Positions 43,250-52,257 of a stretch of 64,000 nucleotides of DNA are shown one piece after another. Within the stretch, counting starts at the first letter, position 1. Every line of letters starts with the position of its first letter. The DNA is taken from contig CAYPHA010000013.1 in assembly GCA_964410215.1 (NCBI GenBank), forward strand, positions 1 to 64,000, in the 5' to 3' direction. A program made the translations under genes and the position numbers. The DNA comes from CAYPHA01 sp964410215. GTDB taxonomy: Bacteria > Calditrichota > Calditrichia > Calditrichales > CAYPHA01. The notes beneath the pieces are model-generated. The model did not search any database, had not been told where the DNA came from, and was given only the letters and a program-made list of their open reading frames with translations.

Positions 43250-44395
43250 ATGAGGTTCTTAGTGACAATAAAAAGCTGGCTTCCTTTAATATTTACAGTT
43301 CTATTTGTAACGCAGCTATTGGCTGAAGATGACAATTATACAATTCGTTGGCATAAGGATATGGGAAATATTCTGGATCAGCCGGACGAATTTTACGGCA
43401 GCGCTGAAGCAATTCGTATTGCGGAAACAGTTATTCTCTTCCAGCGAAACAATGGCGGGTGGCCCAAAAACTATGACCGTACAGCCGTGATAAACGACAG
43501 CATTAGAAAACTTCAACAAGGACTTAAAACCAAAACATATACCACATTTGATAATGGTTCCACTCACACCGATGTGCGGTTTCTTGCCAGGGTGTATCAA
43601 AAAACAAACAACCAACGCTTTAGAAATGCCTTTATGAAGGGTTTGGACTTTATTTTAAAAGCTCAGTATACAAACGGCGGATGGCCACAACTATATCCTT
43701 TACCTACTGATACAAGTCGTTATGAACGACACATAACGTTTAATGACGGTGCAATGATTGGTGTGTTAGAAACACTTCGTGAAATAATCGGTGATGATGA
43801 TACGTACACATTTGTAAATAAATATATAAAACAACGAGTTTCGGATTCTTTAGAAAAAGGTATACAATGTATACTAAATTGCCAATATATAAGAAATGGA
43901 AATAAAACAGTCTGGGGGGCGCAACATGATGAAGAAACACTGCTCCCAGCAAAAGCACGTGCTTATGAGTTACCTTCGCTAACTGGATATGAATCCCTCT
44001 ATATCGTACGTTTTCTTATGGATATCCATAATCCTTCACCTATAATTATTGATGCGATACATAGTGCCGTGAAATGGTTTGATGAATCTAAATTAACCGG
44101 CTTGAAAATGGTTCGGGTCGAAAATGCCCATGCACCGAAGGGTTGGGATATGATGGTTGTGGAGGATTCCACGGCAGCACCTCTGTGGGCTCGTTTTTAT
44201 GATCTTCAAACCAATAAACCAATTTTTGTTGACTATGATGGAATACCAAAAAAGTATCTCGCAGAAATTGACTATGAACGTCGAGTCGGTTACAGCTGGC
44301 TGGGATTTTACGGAAAAACATTATTGTCCAGAGACTATCCAAATTGGCTTAAAAAGAGGGGGATAGAGAAAAACGTCTTGCTGGAAAATGATTAA
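43250..44395 (+). CDS. PL10-type polyuronate (pectate) lyase, exported
   Basis: 381 residues from ATG 43250, chosen because AGGA lies nine bases upstream and the signal peptide (about 1-25, IKSWLPLIFTVLFVTQLLA) begins there. The mature protein matches PelA/PL10: NNGGWPKNYDR, FDNGSTHTDVRFLARVY, NGGWPQLYPL, RAYELPSLTGYES and ARFYDLQTNKPIFVDYDG. Such enzymes split polygalacturonate by beta-elimination. Sited at the end of a Wzx/Wzy locus, it more probably trims or clears the locus's own uronic-acid-containing polymer than digests plant pectin; that is inference. The 221 bases after it (44396-44616) hold a small hairpin (44490-44505) and AT-rich sequence. Confidence 0.85.
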   Translation: MRFLVTIKSWLPLIFTVLFVTQLLAEDDNYTIRWHKDMGNILDQPDEFYGSAEAIRIAETVILFQRNNGGWPKNYDRTAVINDSIRKLQQGLKTKTYTTFDNGSTHTDVRFLARVYQKTNNQRFRNAFMKGLDFILKAQYTNGGWPQLYPLPTDTSRYERHITFNDGAMIGVLETLREIIGDDDTYTFVNKYIKQRVSDSLEKGIQCILNCQYIRNGNKTVWGAQHDEETLLPAKARAYELPSLTGYESLYIVRFLMDIHNPSPIIIDAIHSAVKWFDESKLTGLKMVRVENAHAPKGWDMMVVEDSTAAPLWARFYDLQTNKPIFVDYDGIPKKYLAEIDYERRVGYSWLGFYGKTLLSRDYPNWLKKRGIEKNVLLEND

Positions 44396-44616
44396 ATACG
44401 TTTCATCCATTTATGAAAACAAATTTCAAAATTTTTACGTAAATCCTGTTATTCTGTCTAACAAACATATCTCGTCAATTCCAAATTTTAGATGAGGGTT
44501 CATCTGACAAATTAACTTGTTTAAATAACCGCAAAATCATAACTTTAAAAGTTAAATTATAAATTTGTCAGAATCCGAAAGCGGTCCCTTTATTAAACAT
44601 GGAACAGTAAACCAGG

Positions 44617-46335
44617 ATGAAAAATTACGTTAAAAGTTTCCAACTCCCCCTTCTTTTTTCTTTTTTCTTTTTTCTTTTTTATTCTATAGAAGCCAACCCC
44701 ACCTCCGTACCCATCCACCACCCGGTCTATGCCTTTATCGACCGCATGGAAACCATGGGCATCGTCCACCGTGTGCTCGACGGCGTGCGTCCTTACAGCC
44801 GCAATAAAGTAGCCGGATTGCTGACGGAGATCGGGAAGCAGAGGGAACAATTGACACGTATCGACCGGCAAAAGCTAGACCGGTTTCTGATGGACTTCCG
44901 CTATGAACTGCGTCCGGAAGAGCTTTATCACCGGATTCCCGAAGGGCAGAACTGGTATTCGATCCTGGCAGGCGCAGACAATTTCAAAAAAGACTTTAAG
45001 CGGTTTTTCCTGCGGAAACATCCGGAAGAAGAAAATCATGTGGCTATCTGGGAAAAAGGAAAAGACGCCTTCTATTTCGATTATGAGCAGGGTATTACGA
45101 TCGATACCCGGTCCGATGACCTGATCCGTTCGGCAAGCTGGAACACGTACAAATTCCGCGGGGTGCTCAATAAAAACTTCGGTTATGCCGTTACGGTCAG
45201 CTTGCATGGCGTACGCGGTGATGAAGGCTACCGCGAATTCGATCCGATCCTCAAGCAAACCTTTAACCAGGTGAGCGCAACGGATGAAAATCTGCTCTTT
45301 TCCGACCGGACGGGCGGGGAACTGGCCTGGCATTCCGATTATTTTGATTTCACCTTCGCCCAGCAGGAACTGGAATGGGGTAAAGGCGAATCCGGAAAGT
45401 TATTGCTCTCCAATTACCCGGAACAGTATCCCTACATTTCCATATCAAGGGAGTGGAACTGGGGGAAATTCACCGCCCTTCACGGTAAACTGCAGTCATT
45501 CCTGGAGGATTCACTGATTGCAGACGGCTCCCGCGTTTACCCCGATAAATGGGTGGCGGCCCACCGGCTGGAAATTGCACCGTTAAAAAATCTGACCTTC
45601 GGGTTCAATGAATCCTTTATCTACGGGTACCGCTATGCAGACTGGGCCTATCTGATTCCCTTCAATTTCTATCGTGCGGTCCAGCATAAACTGCGTGACC
45701 GTGATAATGCGACCATTTCCATCGACGCGGAATGGATCCCGTTCAACAGAACAAAGTTTTACGGTACGGTTTTCCTCGATGAATTCAAACGCAGCAAGCT
45801 GGGAACGGACTGGTTCGGTAACAAGCATGCTTTCCAGTTTGGTGTGATTTATCTGGACCCGTTCACTATTCCGAACATGAAACTTAATTTGGAATACGCC
45901 GCCATCATGCCCTGGGTGTATACACACAAATATAATATCAACCGGTACGAGTCCGATGAACGGTCCCTGGGCCACTGGGCCGGTCCCAATTCCGAAGTCT
46001 ATTTTTGTAATGTGGAAAAAGAATGGACCTACCGTCTGACCACCGGTTTGCGGCTGCGTCAGTGGAAACACGGCGAGAATTATCCTAACGAAAATATCGG
46101 CGGGAATCTGCTGGCCGGAAGGGGCATTCTGCTCGGCACACAGACCGAGCCACGGGAAACGCGTAAATTCCTGGAAGGGATCCTGACAAAGGAACAACGG
46201 TTTGATTTCTATGTCGACTATGAAATTTTTAACGACTTTTTCCTCTCCGGGGCGGCCGGCCACCAGATCACGAATGTGGAAGGGGAGGAAACCACCTTTA
46301 ACGAATTCCATTTTGGTGTTAAATTAGATTATTGA
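44617..46335 (+). CDS. Wzi-like outer-membrane capsule assembly protein
   Basis: 572 residues with a signal peptide (hydrophobic core LLFSFFFFLFYSIEA). An N-terminal helical part (HHPVYAFIDRMETMGIVHRV, resembling the Wzi/CapAssemb family start) is followed by a long alternating beta-barrel region and ends in the outer-membrane beta-signal FHFGVKLDY. Wzi is a barrel lectin that fixes capsule to the cell surface. GC and codon use return to the genome's ordinary level here, in contrast to the genes to the left. The first 70 bases contain a long pyrimidine tract. Confidence 0.85.
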   Translation: MKNYVKSFQLPLLFSFFFFLFYSIEANPTSVPIHHPVYAFIDRMETMGIVHRVLDGVRPYSRNKVAGLLTEIGKQREQLTRIDRQKLDRFLMDFRYELRPEELYHRIPEGQNWYSILAGADNFKKDFKRFFLRKHPEEENHVAIWEKGKDAFYFDYEQGITIDTRSDDLIRSASWNTYKFRGVLNKNFGYAVTVSLHGVRGDEGYREFDPILKQTFNQVSATDENLLFSDRTGGELAWHSDYFDFTFAQQELEWGKGESGKLLLSNYPEQYPYISISREWNWGKFTALHGKLQSFLEDSLIADGSRVYPDKWVAAHRLEIAPLKNLTFGFNESFIYGYRYADWAYLIPFNFYRAVQHKLRDRDNATISIDAEWIPFNRTKFYGTVFLDEFKRSKLGTDWFGNKHAFQFGVIYLDPFTIPNMKLNLEYAAIMPWVYTHKYNINRYESDERSLGHWAGPNSEVYFCNVEKEWTYRLTTGLRLRQWKHGENYPNENIGGNLLAGRGILLGTQTEPRETRKFLEGILTKEQRFDFYVDYEIFNDFFLSGAAGHQITNVEGEETTFNEFHFGVKLDY

Positions 46336-48779
46336 TGTACGCTATTATTTTCATACTTGCACTGGCGGGTGCGCTTATTGCCACATACCAGACCCGCCGC
46401 ATCGCTACCCGCCGTAAAATCGGCACCTTTCCCGATGCGCGCATGGTGCATACCGGATTCATCCCCCATATGGGCGGCGTTGGTATTTATGCCGGTTTTC
46501 TGATTGGTACCGGTCTGGCCCTGGTCCTTTTTCCCGGTCTCAGAGTACCGTTAATTCAGAATTATGGCGGCATTTTTATCGCGGCAACGCTCATTTTTCT
46601 TCTGGGGGCTTATGATGATCTTTACGGGCTCAACGCACCCAAGAAGTTTCTGGGACAGTTTCTCGCCGCAACCATCGTCATCCTGTTTGGCTGTAAAATC
46701 CAGATTATTCACAATCCGTTCGGTGCAGATATCGACCTGGGGATCCTTGCCCTGCCGGTTACCTTTCTCTGGCTGGTGGGTATTACGAATGCGGTTAACC
46801 TGCTGGACGGCCTGGACGGCCTGGCCGGAGGTGTCAGTCTCATTGTCACAGCGACCATCCTGGTCTTTGCCCTGCAGTTCCATGATGCGCCGACAATTCT
46901 CATCGGGGTGTCTTTAATGGCAGGTATTCTCGGTTTTCTGCGCTATAACTATCATCCGGCCAGTATTTTCATGGGGGATACAGGATCGCTGTTTCTGGGA
47001 TTTATCATCGCGGCCCTTTCCATGCGCGCGTTTGAATACCAGGGCGGAAGCATCTCCATTCTCAGCCCGATTCTTGCCCTCGGGGTGCCGATAGGAGACA
47101 CCTCCATCGCTTTTTTCCGCCGGTTGAACAAGGGTTACCATCCGTTTAAACCGGATAAGGACCATCTGCACCACCGGCTGATCTATCTCGGCCTGTCCCA
47201 CCGGCAGGCGGTGCATACCATCTATTTGATTTCACTGATCTTTGGTATAACGGCATATTCCTTTTCGATTACGGGCACCTTCGGCAGCACCCTGTTGCTC
47301 ATTTCCATGGTTATCATGTCCGTCATCGGACTGAAACGGCTGGGTTACCTGGAAGCGCAGAAATTCAAAACCATATACGGCGATGAAACCGTCATCCGGG
47401 CGCGTAAAGAGATCGCCCCGCTTTCCATGCGCCGCCTGTGGCATAAAACCTTTGTGATGCTCTCCGATATCGTCATGATCAATCTTGCCCTGTATGCCGC
47501 CTGGCTGGTTCGATTTAAAAGCGGATGGATTGAAACCAGTCATCTCATACCCTTATCCGATTTCATGTTTCCCGGTCTGGTGTTACTCATCACATCAGGC
47601 TGGGTACTGTTGTTCCTGCTCAACGACCTGTACAATCTGCAATGGGATATATCACGGTTTGAGCAGTTCCGTCGTGTCACCAAAGTAATCAGCGTGGGCA
47701 TCCTGCTTTTGTTTTTTATTACCCTGGATCCCGGACAGCCTTTTTCAGAGGGAAGGATTATGTTGCTGGTCTACGGCGTTATTCTTGCAGCTCTGATCAA
47801 TCTGGGGCGGATGCTCATTATTGCCATTGAAAAACACTACCAGGTGCTGGAATACGCGCCGCACAACACGTTGCTGGTCGGTACAACGGATAAAGCGAAA
47901 AAGTTACTGCGTGATATAACAAAAAACCCCCATCTGTTGTACAATTTTCAGGGGTATATCACGAAAAACAGGCAGGAGAGCGTCTTCTACGGACTCCATT
48001 CACTGGGAACCTATGAAAACTTGCCGGAAATTATACGTACCTACGGGATCGAGGAAATCATCATTGCCATCAACGAACGGTCTCGTGATGAGATACTCAA
48101 TATCGTTGCCTATGCCGAAAACATGCGGGTTACGTTTAAGATTATCCCCCAGATTTATGATGTCGTTTCCGGGCATAAGACCATTGAGATGATCGGTCAT
48201 CCGCTGATCAAGCTCTTCCCCGAGCATTTGCACCTATGGCAGAAACTTCTTAAATATATCCTAGACCGGGTTACGGCTCTGCTGGCCATAATCCTGCTCA
48301 GTCCATTGTGGTTTCTGGTTATTATCGTCCAGGTTGTCAGAGGGATCAATCCGGTGTTTCATATCGAAAACGTGGTCGGTAAAAACGGACGGATATTCGG
48401 CATGCTTACGTTTTATATTGCGGATCAGGAAAAGTTTCTGTGCCGCCTTCTCTACCGGTCACAATTTTATAAGTTCCCCGAAGTGGTCAATATCCTGTTG
48501 GGAAAAATGAGTTTTGTCGGTCCGCGACCGGAGCCGCCGGATCTGGTCGATTCGCTCAAAGGACGCATTAAATTCTATAACCGCCGTTTTCAGGTGCTGC
48601 CCGGTCTGACGGGCTGGGCACAAGTGCGTTATCGTTATGATGATTCGCTGAAACGCAAACGCGAACAGTTCAAGCAAGACCTTTTTTACCTGGAAAATAT
48701 GTCCCTGACATTCGATTTAAGGGTTATTTTGCGTTCTCTTTTGATACTCATCGTCGGAAAGAAAAAAATGATCGCATGA
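46335..48779 (+). CDS. fusion: WecA-type initiating transferase plus inactive-looking WbaP/PglC-type domain
   Basis: 814 residues. Part 1 (about 1-345) is an intact polyprenyl-phosphate sugar-1-phosphate transferase of the WecA/TagO type: AYDDLYG with Asp94/Asp95, NAVNLLDGLDGLA (152-164), MGDTGS with Asp215 and HLHHR (277-281). Part 2 (about 365-814) has the layout of WbaP: membrane helices, a CoA-binding-like domain (NTLLVGTTDKAKKL) and a C-terminal transferase domain with LDRVTALLA and MSFVGPRPEPP. However the catalytic LDELPQ motif reads FYKFPE (711-716), replacing the essential Asp-Glu by Tyr712-Lys713, and the usual KFRSM segment is LTFYIA. Starts at ATG 46335, overlapping the Wzi stop by one base. 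It should load the first sugar on undecaprenyl phosphate through part 1. Confidence 0.9.
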   Translation: MYAIIFILALAGALIATYQTRRIATRRKIGTFPDARMVHTGFIPHMGGVGIYAGFLIGTGLALVLFPGLRVPLIQNYGGIFIAATLIFLLGAYDDLYGLNAPKKFLGQFLAATIVILFGCKIQIIHNPFGADIDLGILALPVTFLWLVGITNAVNLLDGLDGLAGGVSLIVTATILVFALQFHDAPTILIGVSLMAGILGFLRYNYHPASIFMGDTGSLFLGFIIAALSMRAFEYQGGSISILSPILALGVPIGDTSIAFFRRLNKGYHPFKPDKDHLHHRLIYLGLSHRQAVHTIYLISLIFGITAYSFSITGTFGSTLLLISMVIMSVIGLKRLGYLEAQKFKTIYGDETVIRARKEIAPLSMRRLWHKTFVMLSDIVMINLALYAAWLVRFKSGWIETSHLIPLSDFMFPGLVLLITSGWVLLFLLNDLYNLQWDISRFEQFRRVTKVISVGILLLFFITLDPGQPFSEGRIMLLVYGVILAALINLGRMLIIAIEKHYQVLEYAPHNTLLVGTTDKAKKLLRDITKNPHLLYNFQGYITKNRQESVFYGLHSLGTYENLPEIIRTYGIEEIIIAINERSRDEILNIVAYAENMRVTFKIIPQIYDVVSGHKTIEMIGHPLIKLFPEHLHLWQKLLKYILDRVTALLAIILLSPLWFLVIIVQVVRGINPVFHIENVVGKNGRIFGMLTFYIADQEKFLCRLLYRSQFYKFPEVVNILLGKMSFVGPRPEPPDLVDSLKGRIKFYNRRFQVLPGLTGWAQVRYRYDDSLKRKREQFKQDLFYLENMSLTFDLRVILRSLLILIVGKKKMIA

Positions 48780-50872
48780 GCCGTACATCTGTTAAACTCA
48801 GTATCATTATTGTCAATTATAATGTCAGGGACTTCCTGGAACAGGCCCTGATATCCCTGGAAAGAGCCCTGGCGGACATCGAATCGGAGATCATCGTCGT
48901 CGACAATGCTTCCTTCGACGGTTCCGGCCAGATGCTGATCCAACGATTCCCTGATGTCAGACTGATTAAAAATGAAAAAAACGTCGGTTTTTCGGCCGCC
49001 AATAATCAAGCCCTGAGGGTGGCAAAAGGGGAGTACATCGTACTGTTAAATCCTGATACCGTTGTTCAGGAAGACACGTTCACCAAACTGCTTGACTTTT
49101 TTGAACAGCATCCGGATGCATCGGCAGCTACCTGTAAGATTCTGAATCCGGACGGTACGTTTTCGGTGGACTGCCGGCACAGTATCCCCACGCCGTCGAC
49201 CGCTTTCTGGAAACTGCTCGGTCTGAATCGTGTTTTTCCCAAAAGCCGCATTTTCGGCCGATACAACCTGACCTACCTGGATGAAAATGAGATTAACCGG
49301 GTGGAAGGTATTTCCGGATCATTCATGATGATCAAACGGGCAATGGTGGAAAAAGTCGGTATGCTGGATGAACGTTTTTTCATGTACTGTGAAGACATTG
49401 ACTATTGCCACCGCATCAATCAGGCGGGCGGTCAGATCTACTATGTACCCACATCCCAGATCATCCACTACAAGGGCGAGAGTACCAAGAAAAACAACCT
49501 GGATTATATTATAACGTTTAATAAATCCCTGTACCTGTTTTACCGGAAACATTATAAACAGAAATATATTTATCCCTTCGAATGGCTGATTCTGCTCGGG
49601 GTTATATTCCGTGGTTCCATGATTTTCTTCCGTAACCTGTTCAGGCAGTATTTTCCTTTTATAATGGACATGGTTTTTCTGAACGGATTGATGGCTGTCA
49701 GCTTTTATATTCGTTACGAGATGAAAGGAGGGTTCGAACTGGATGCCTTTCTCTCCGAGCATATTATTGTAAACGGCCTTACATCCGTTACTTATTTTTT
49801 CGCGTCATTGTTTTTCGACAGCCTGAACAAATACCGGTATTCCATATCCAAAATCATCAAAGCCAATCTGACAACCTTTATCATTATTTCAGCCCTGACG
49901 TTTTTCTTCAAACAGTTTGCCTTTTCCAGACTGGTGGTCATATCCACTGCGGTCATCGCTACCTTGCTTATGGTATTCTGGCGACTGGCCCTGGGTTATT
50001 ACAGCAGGAAGAACTCCACGCTGTTCGGCAAGGAAATGTTTTTAAAGCGGACATTGATTGTGGGATATGACGAAGAAACGGAAAAACTGGTTCAGATGCT
50101 GGAACGGCGGCCGAAGAGCGGTATCGAAATATCGGGCGTCGTGGCTATCGAGCCCGAGCATATCGGAAAATACATGAATAACTTTGAGGTGATTGGCTCT
50201 CTGGACCAGCTGCCGGATTTGCTCAGAACCAGCAAGACGAATCTGGTTATTTTTTCCACACATAATCTGTCTTATGAGCGTATACTGAATACCATGGCCG
50301 CGGTCCAGAACCCGAATATCGAATTCAAAATGGTTCCCGGACATCTGGAATTCATGATTGGTAAATCCACGATCGAGCGGCTGGACAGTCTGCCTCTTCT
50401 GGAAATTGAATATGCTTATGGTAAACCGTTCAACCGGTTCGTAAAACGGTCATTTGATCTGCTGTTGTCGGTACTCCTGCTGGTGCCTCTGCTGCCGTTT
50501 TATCTGATCGGTCTGCCGTTGTTTTTTTCCAAAATCCAGAGGAAGACCATCGGTCATTCCAGGGACCGGCGCCGTGAACAGGATATAACATGGTATCCGC
50601 GGCCGGGTTTCAGAAGGTTCGTCTTATTGTTGTTGGAAATATTCCGGGGACGTCTGTCCTTTGTGGGAGCGCCGCTGGATGAACGTTCCGGTACGGCGAT
50701 GATACCTTTCGAGTATAAACCCGGAATCACCGGCATTGTGCAGGTTAACGACCCATCCGGTACAGATCATGATGCACGTGAAAGCCTGTCGGTTTATTAT
50801 CTGAAAAATCAAAACATTTTACTGGATGTACAGATACTTTTTAAAACATTGAGCCGTTTTCTGTCGAAATAG
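48776..50872 (+). CDS. fusion: GT2 glycosyltransferase plus inactive-looking WbaP/PglC-type domain
   Basis: 698 residues. Part 1 (about 1-260) is a rhamnosyltransferase-like GT2 with VVDNASFDGS (Asp43), LLNPDTVV (NPD at 92-94) and CEDIDYCHR (Glu206-Asp207), all intact. Part 2 has membrane helices (about 295-410), a CoA-binding-like domain (425-540, RTLIVGYDEETEKL) and a C-terminal WbaP/PglC-like domain (555-698) that keeps FDLLLSVLLLVPLLPFYLI and RGRLSFVGAPLDE. At the catalytic LDELPQ site the residues are VRR-FVLL-like: Arg614 and Phe615 occupy the Asp-Glu positions. The part between helix and active site is also shortened. ATGA overlap with the previous fusion gene. Likely second-sugar transferase with a docking domain. 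Confidence 0.85.
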   Translation: MSRTSVKLSIIIVNYNVRDFLEQALISLERALADIESEIIVVDNASFDGSGQMLIQRFPDVRLIKNEKNVGFSAANNQALRVAKGEYIVLLNPDTVVQEDTFTKLLDFFEQHPDASAATCKILNPDGTFSVDCRHSIPTPSTAFWKLLGLNRVFPKSRIFGRYNLTYLDENEINRVEGISGSFMMIKRAMVEKVGMLDERFFMYCEDIDYCHRINQAGGQIYYVPTSQIIHYKGESTKKNNLDYIITFNKSLYLFYRKHYKQKYIYPFEWLILLGVIFRGSMIFFRNLFRQYFPFIMDMVFLNGLMAVSFYIRYEMKGGFELDAFLSEHIIVNGLTSVTYFFASLFFDSLNKYRYSISKIIKANLTTFIIISALTFFFKQFAFSRLVVISTAVIATLLMVFWRLALGYYSRKNSTLFGKEMFLKRTLIVGYDEETEKLVQMLERRPKSGIEISGVVAIEPEHIGKYMNNFEVIGSLDQLPDLLRTSKTNLVIFSTHNLSYERILNTMAAVQNPNIEFKMVPGHLEFMIGKSTIERLDSLPLLEIEYAYGKPFNRFVKRSFDLLLSVLLLVPLLPFYLIGLPLFFSKIQRKTIGHSRDRRREQDITWYPRPGFRRFVLLLLEIFRGRLSFVGAPLDERSGTAMIPFEYKPGITGIVQVNDPSGTDHDARESLSVYYLKNQNILLDVQILFKTLSRFLSK

Positions 50873-50887
50873 GCGGAAGGGCTTGTC

Positions 50888-50916
50888 TTGCCAGATCACC
50901 GTGATTTATGTAAATT
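50888..50916 (+). promoter_or_regulatory. sigma70-type promoter of serS
   Basis: TTGCCA (50888-50893), five of six, 17 bases, TAAATT (50911-50916). Lies in the 86-base gap between the polysaccharide locus and serS. Confidence 0.55.
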
Positions 50917-50958
50917 AAATTCTAGTTTTTTATATACAATTGTTCAAGGAATAAGGAT

Positions 50959-52245
50959 ATGCTGGATATAAAACGCATCAGAGAAGAAACAGAACAGATA
51001 AAACAGGCCATTATCAATAAGAAGGAACAGGGGAATGTGGATGCAGTGCTTGCGCTGGACCAGAAACGACGTGAATTGATTGGTAAAGTGGAAGAACTGA
51101 AGAAGCAGCGCAACGAAAATTCCAGACAGGTTTCCGTATATAAAAAAGAAGGCAAAGATGCATCGGATCTCATAGAAAGGACAAAAACAGTCTCCGCCGA
51201 GATTAAAAGGATGGATGAGGAACTGGGGCAAACAGAGCAACTTGTATTTGAGCAGTTAAGCGTATTGCCCAATGTTCCGGATGCGTCGGTTCCGGTCGGC
51301 AATGATGAGAATGACAATATGGAGGTGTCCCGCCATCATGATATACCATCATTCGATTTCAAGGTTCTGAATCACATTGAACTGGGGGAAGGCCTGGATA
51401 TTCTGGATTTTCCCCGCGGAGGAAAAATCACGGGGAGCGGTTTTCCGGTTTATAAAGGCGACGGCGCCCGGCTGGAACGCGCGATGATTAATTTCATGCT
51501 GGATCTGCACACGGAAAAGCACGGGTACACCGAATTATTTACACCGTTTATGGCCAATGAAGCCAGTATGTTCGGCACGGGGCAGCTGCCCAAGCTGAAA
51601 GAAGACATGTACTATGTGGAAAAAGACGACCTTTACCTGATACCGACGGCGGAGGTCCCGATTACGAATATGTACCGGGATGAAATCCTTCAGGAAGAAC
51701 AGCTACCCATTAAATTTGCAGCCTATTCGGCATGTTTTCGTCGGGAAGCGGGCTCTTATGGCAAGGACACCAGGGGATTTCTACGTGTACACCAGTTTAA
51801 CAAAGTTGAGTTGGTCAATTTTGTAAAGCCCGCAGAATCGTATCCGTTTCACGAACAGCTCCTGAAAGAAGCCTGCACGGTTCTCGATTTGCTGAAAATT
51901 CCGTACCGTATCCTTCTCCTCTGCACGGGTGACCTCAGTTTTGCCGCGGCAAAGTGTTATGACATCGAAACCTGGTCTCCGGCTGAAGACAAATGGCTGG
52001 AAGCGTCCAGTGTCAGTAATTTTGTAGATTTTCAGGCCCGCAGAGCCGGCATCCGTTACCGGAACCGGGAAACGGGTAAGGTGGAGTACCTGCATACATT
52101 GAACGGATCAGGACTGGCGACATCCCGTTTGATGGTTTCCATTCTGGAAAACTATCAGACGGATGAAGGAACCGTGCTTGTACCGGAGGTGTTGATTCCC
52201 TACATGAACGGCAAACGGGTGATCAAACGCACCTACAATAAATAG
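50959..52245 (+). CDS. serS: seryl-tRNA synthetase
   Basis: 428 residues. N-terminal tRNA-binding coiled coil (about 30-100, KRRELIGKVEELKKQRNENS) and class II catalytic core: TAEVPITNMYRDEIL, motif 2 FRREAGSYGKDTRGFLRVHQ, and motif 3 GSGLATSRLM. Attaches serine to tRNA(Ser). GGAATAAGGAT precedes the ATG. Confidence 0.97.
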   Translation: MLDIKRIREETEQIKQAIINKKEQGNVDAVLALDQKRRELIGKVEELKKQRNENSRQVSVYKKEGKDASDLIERTKTVSAEIKRMDEELGQTEQLVFEQLSVLPNVPDASVPVGNDENDNMEVSRHHDIPSFDFKVLNHIELGEGLDILDFPRGGKITGSGFPVYKGDGARLERAMINFMLDLHTEKHGYTELFTPFMANEASMFGTGQLPKLKEDMYYVEKDDLYLIPTAEVPITNMYRDEILQEEQLPIKFAAYSACFRREAGSYGKDTRGFLRVHQFNKVELVNFVKPAESYPFHEQLLKEACTVLDLLKIPYRILLLCTGDLSFAAAKCYDIETWSPAEDKWLEASSVSNFVDFQARRAGIRYRNRETGKVEYLHTLNGSGLATSRLMVSILENYQTDEGTVLVPEVLIPYMNGKRVIKRTYNK

Positions 52246-52257
52246 GGAATCATATAC

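Larger units (their letters stand above)
32505..50872 (+). other. Wzx/Wzy-type surface polysaccharide biosynthesis locus
   Basis: Thirteen co-directional genes lie between rnc and serS: exporter, co-polymerase, polymerase, GT4, flippase, two GT4, a propeller-like protein, GT2, PL10 lyase, Wzi-like protein, and two initiating/second-sugar fusions. Genes to about 44.4 kb are visibly AT-rich; from 44.6 kb composition matches the flanks. The locus contains each class of protein needed for lipid-linked synthesis, flipping, polymerisation and export, but no nucleotide-sugar synthesis genes. Confidence 0.85.

Noticed and set aside
44490..44505. Hairpin AGATGA / TCATCT after the PL10 gene
   Set aside because: Six-base AT-leaning stem without a following T run; could be chance in AT-rich DNA.
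45583..46311. Open frame of 242 codons on the - strand
   Set aside because: Antisense to the Wzi-like gene; no ribosome site and no family pattern.
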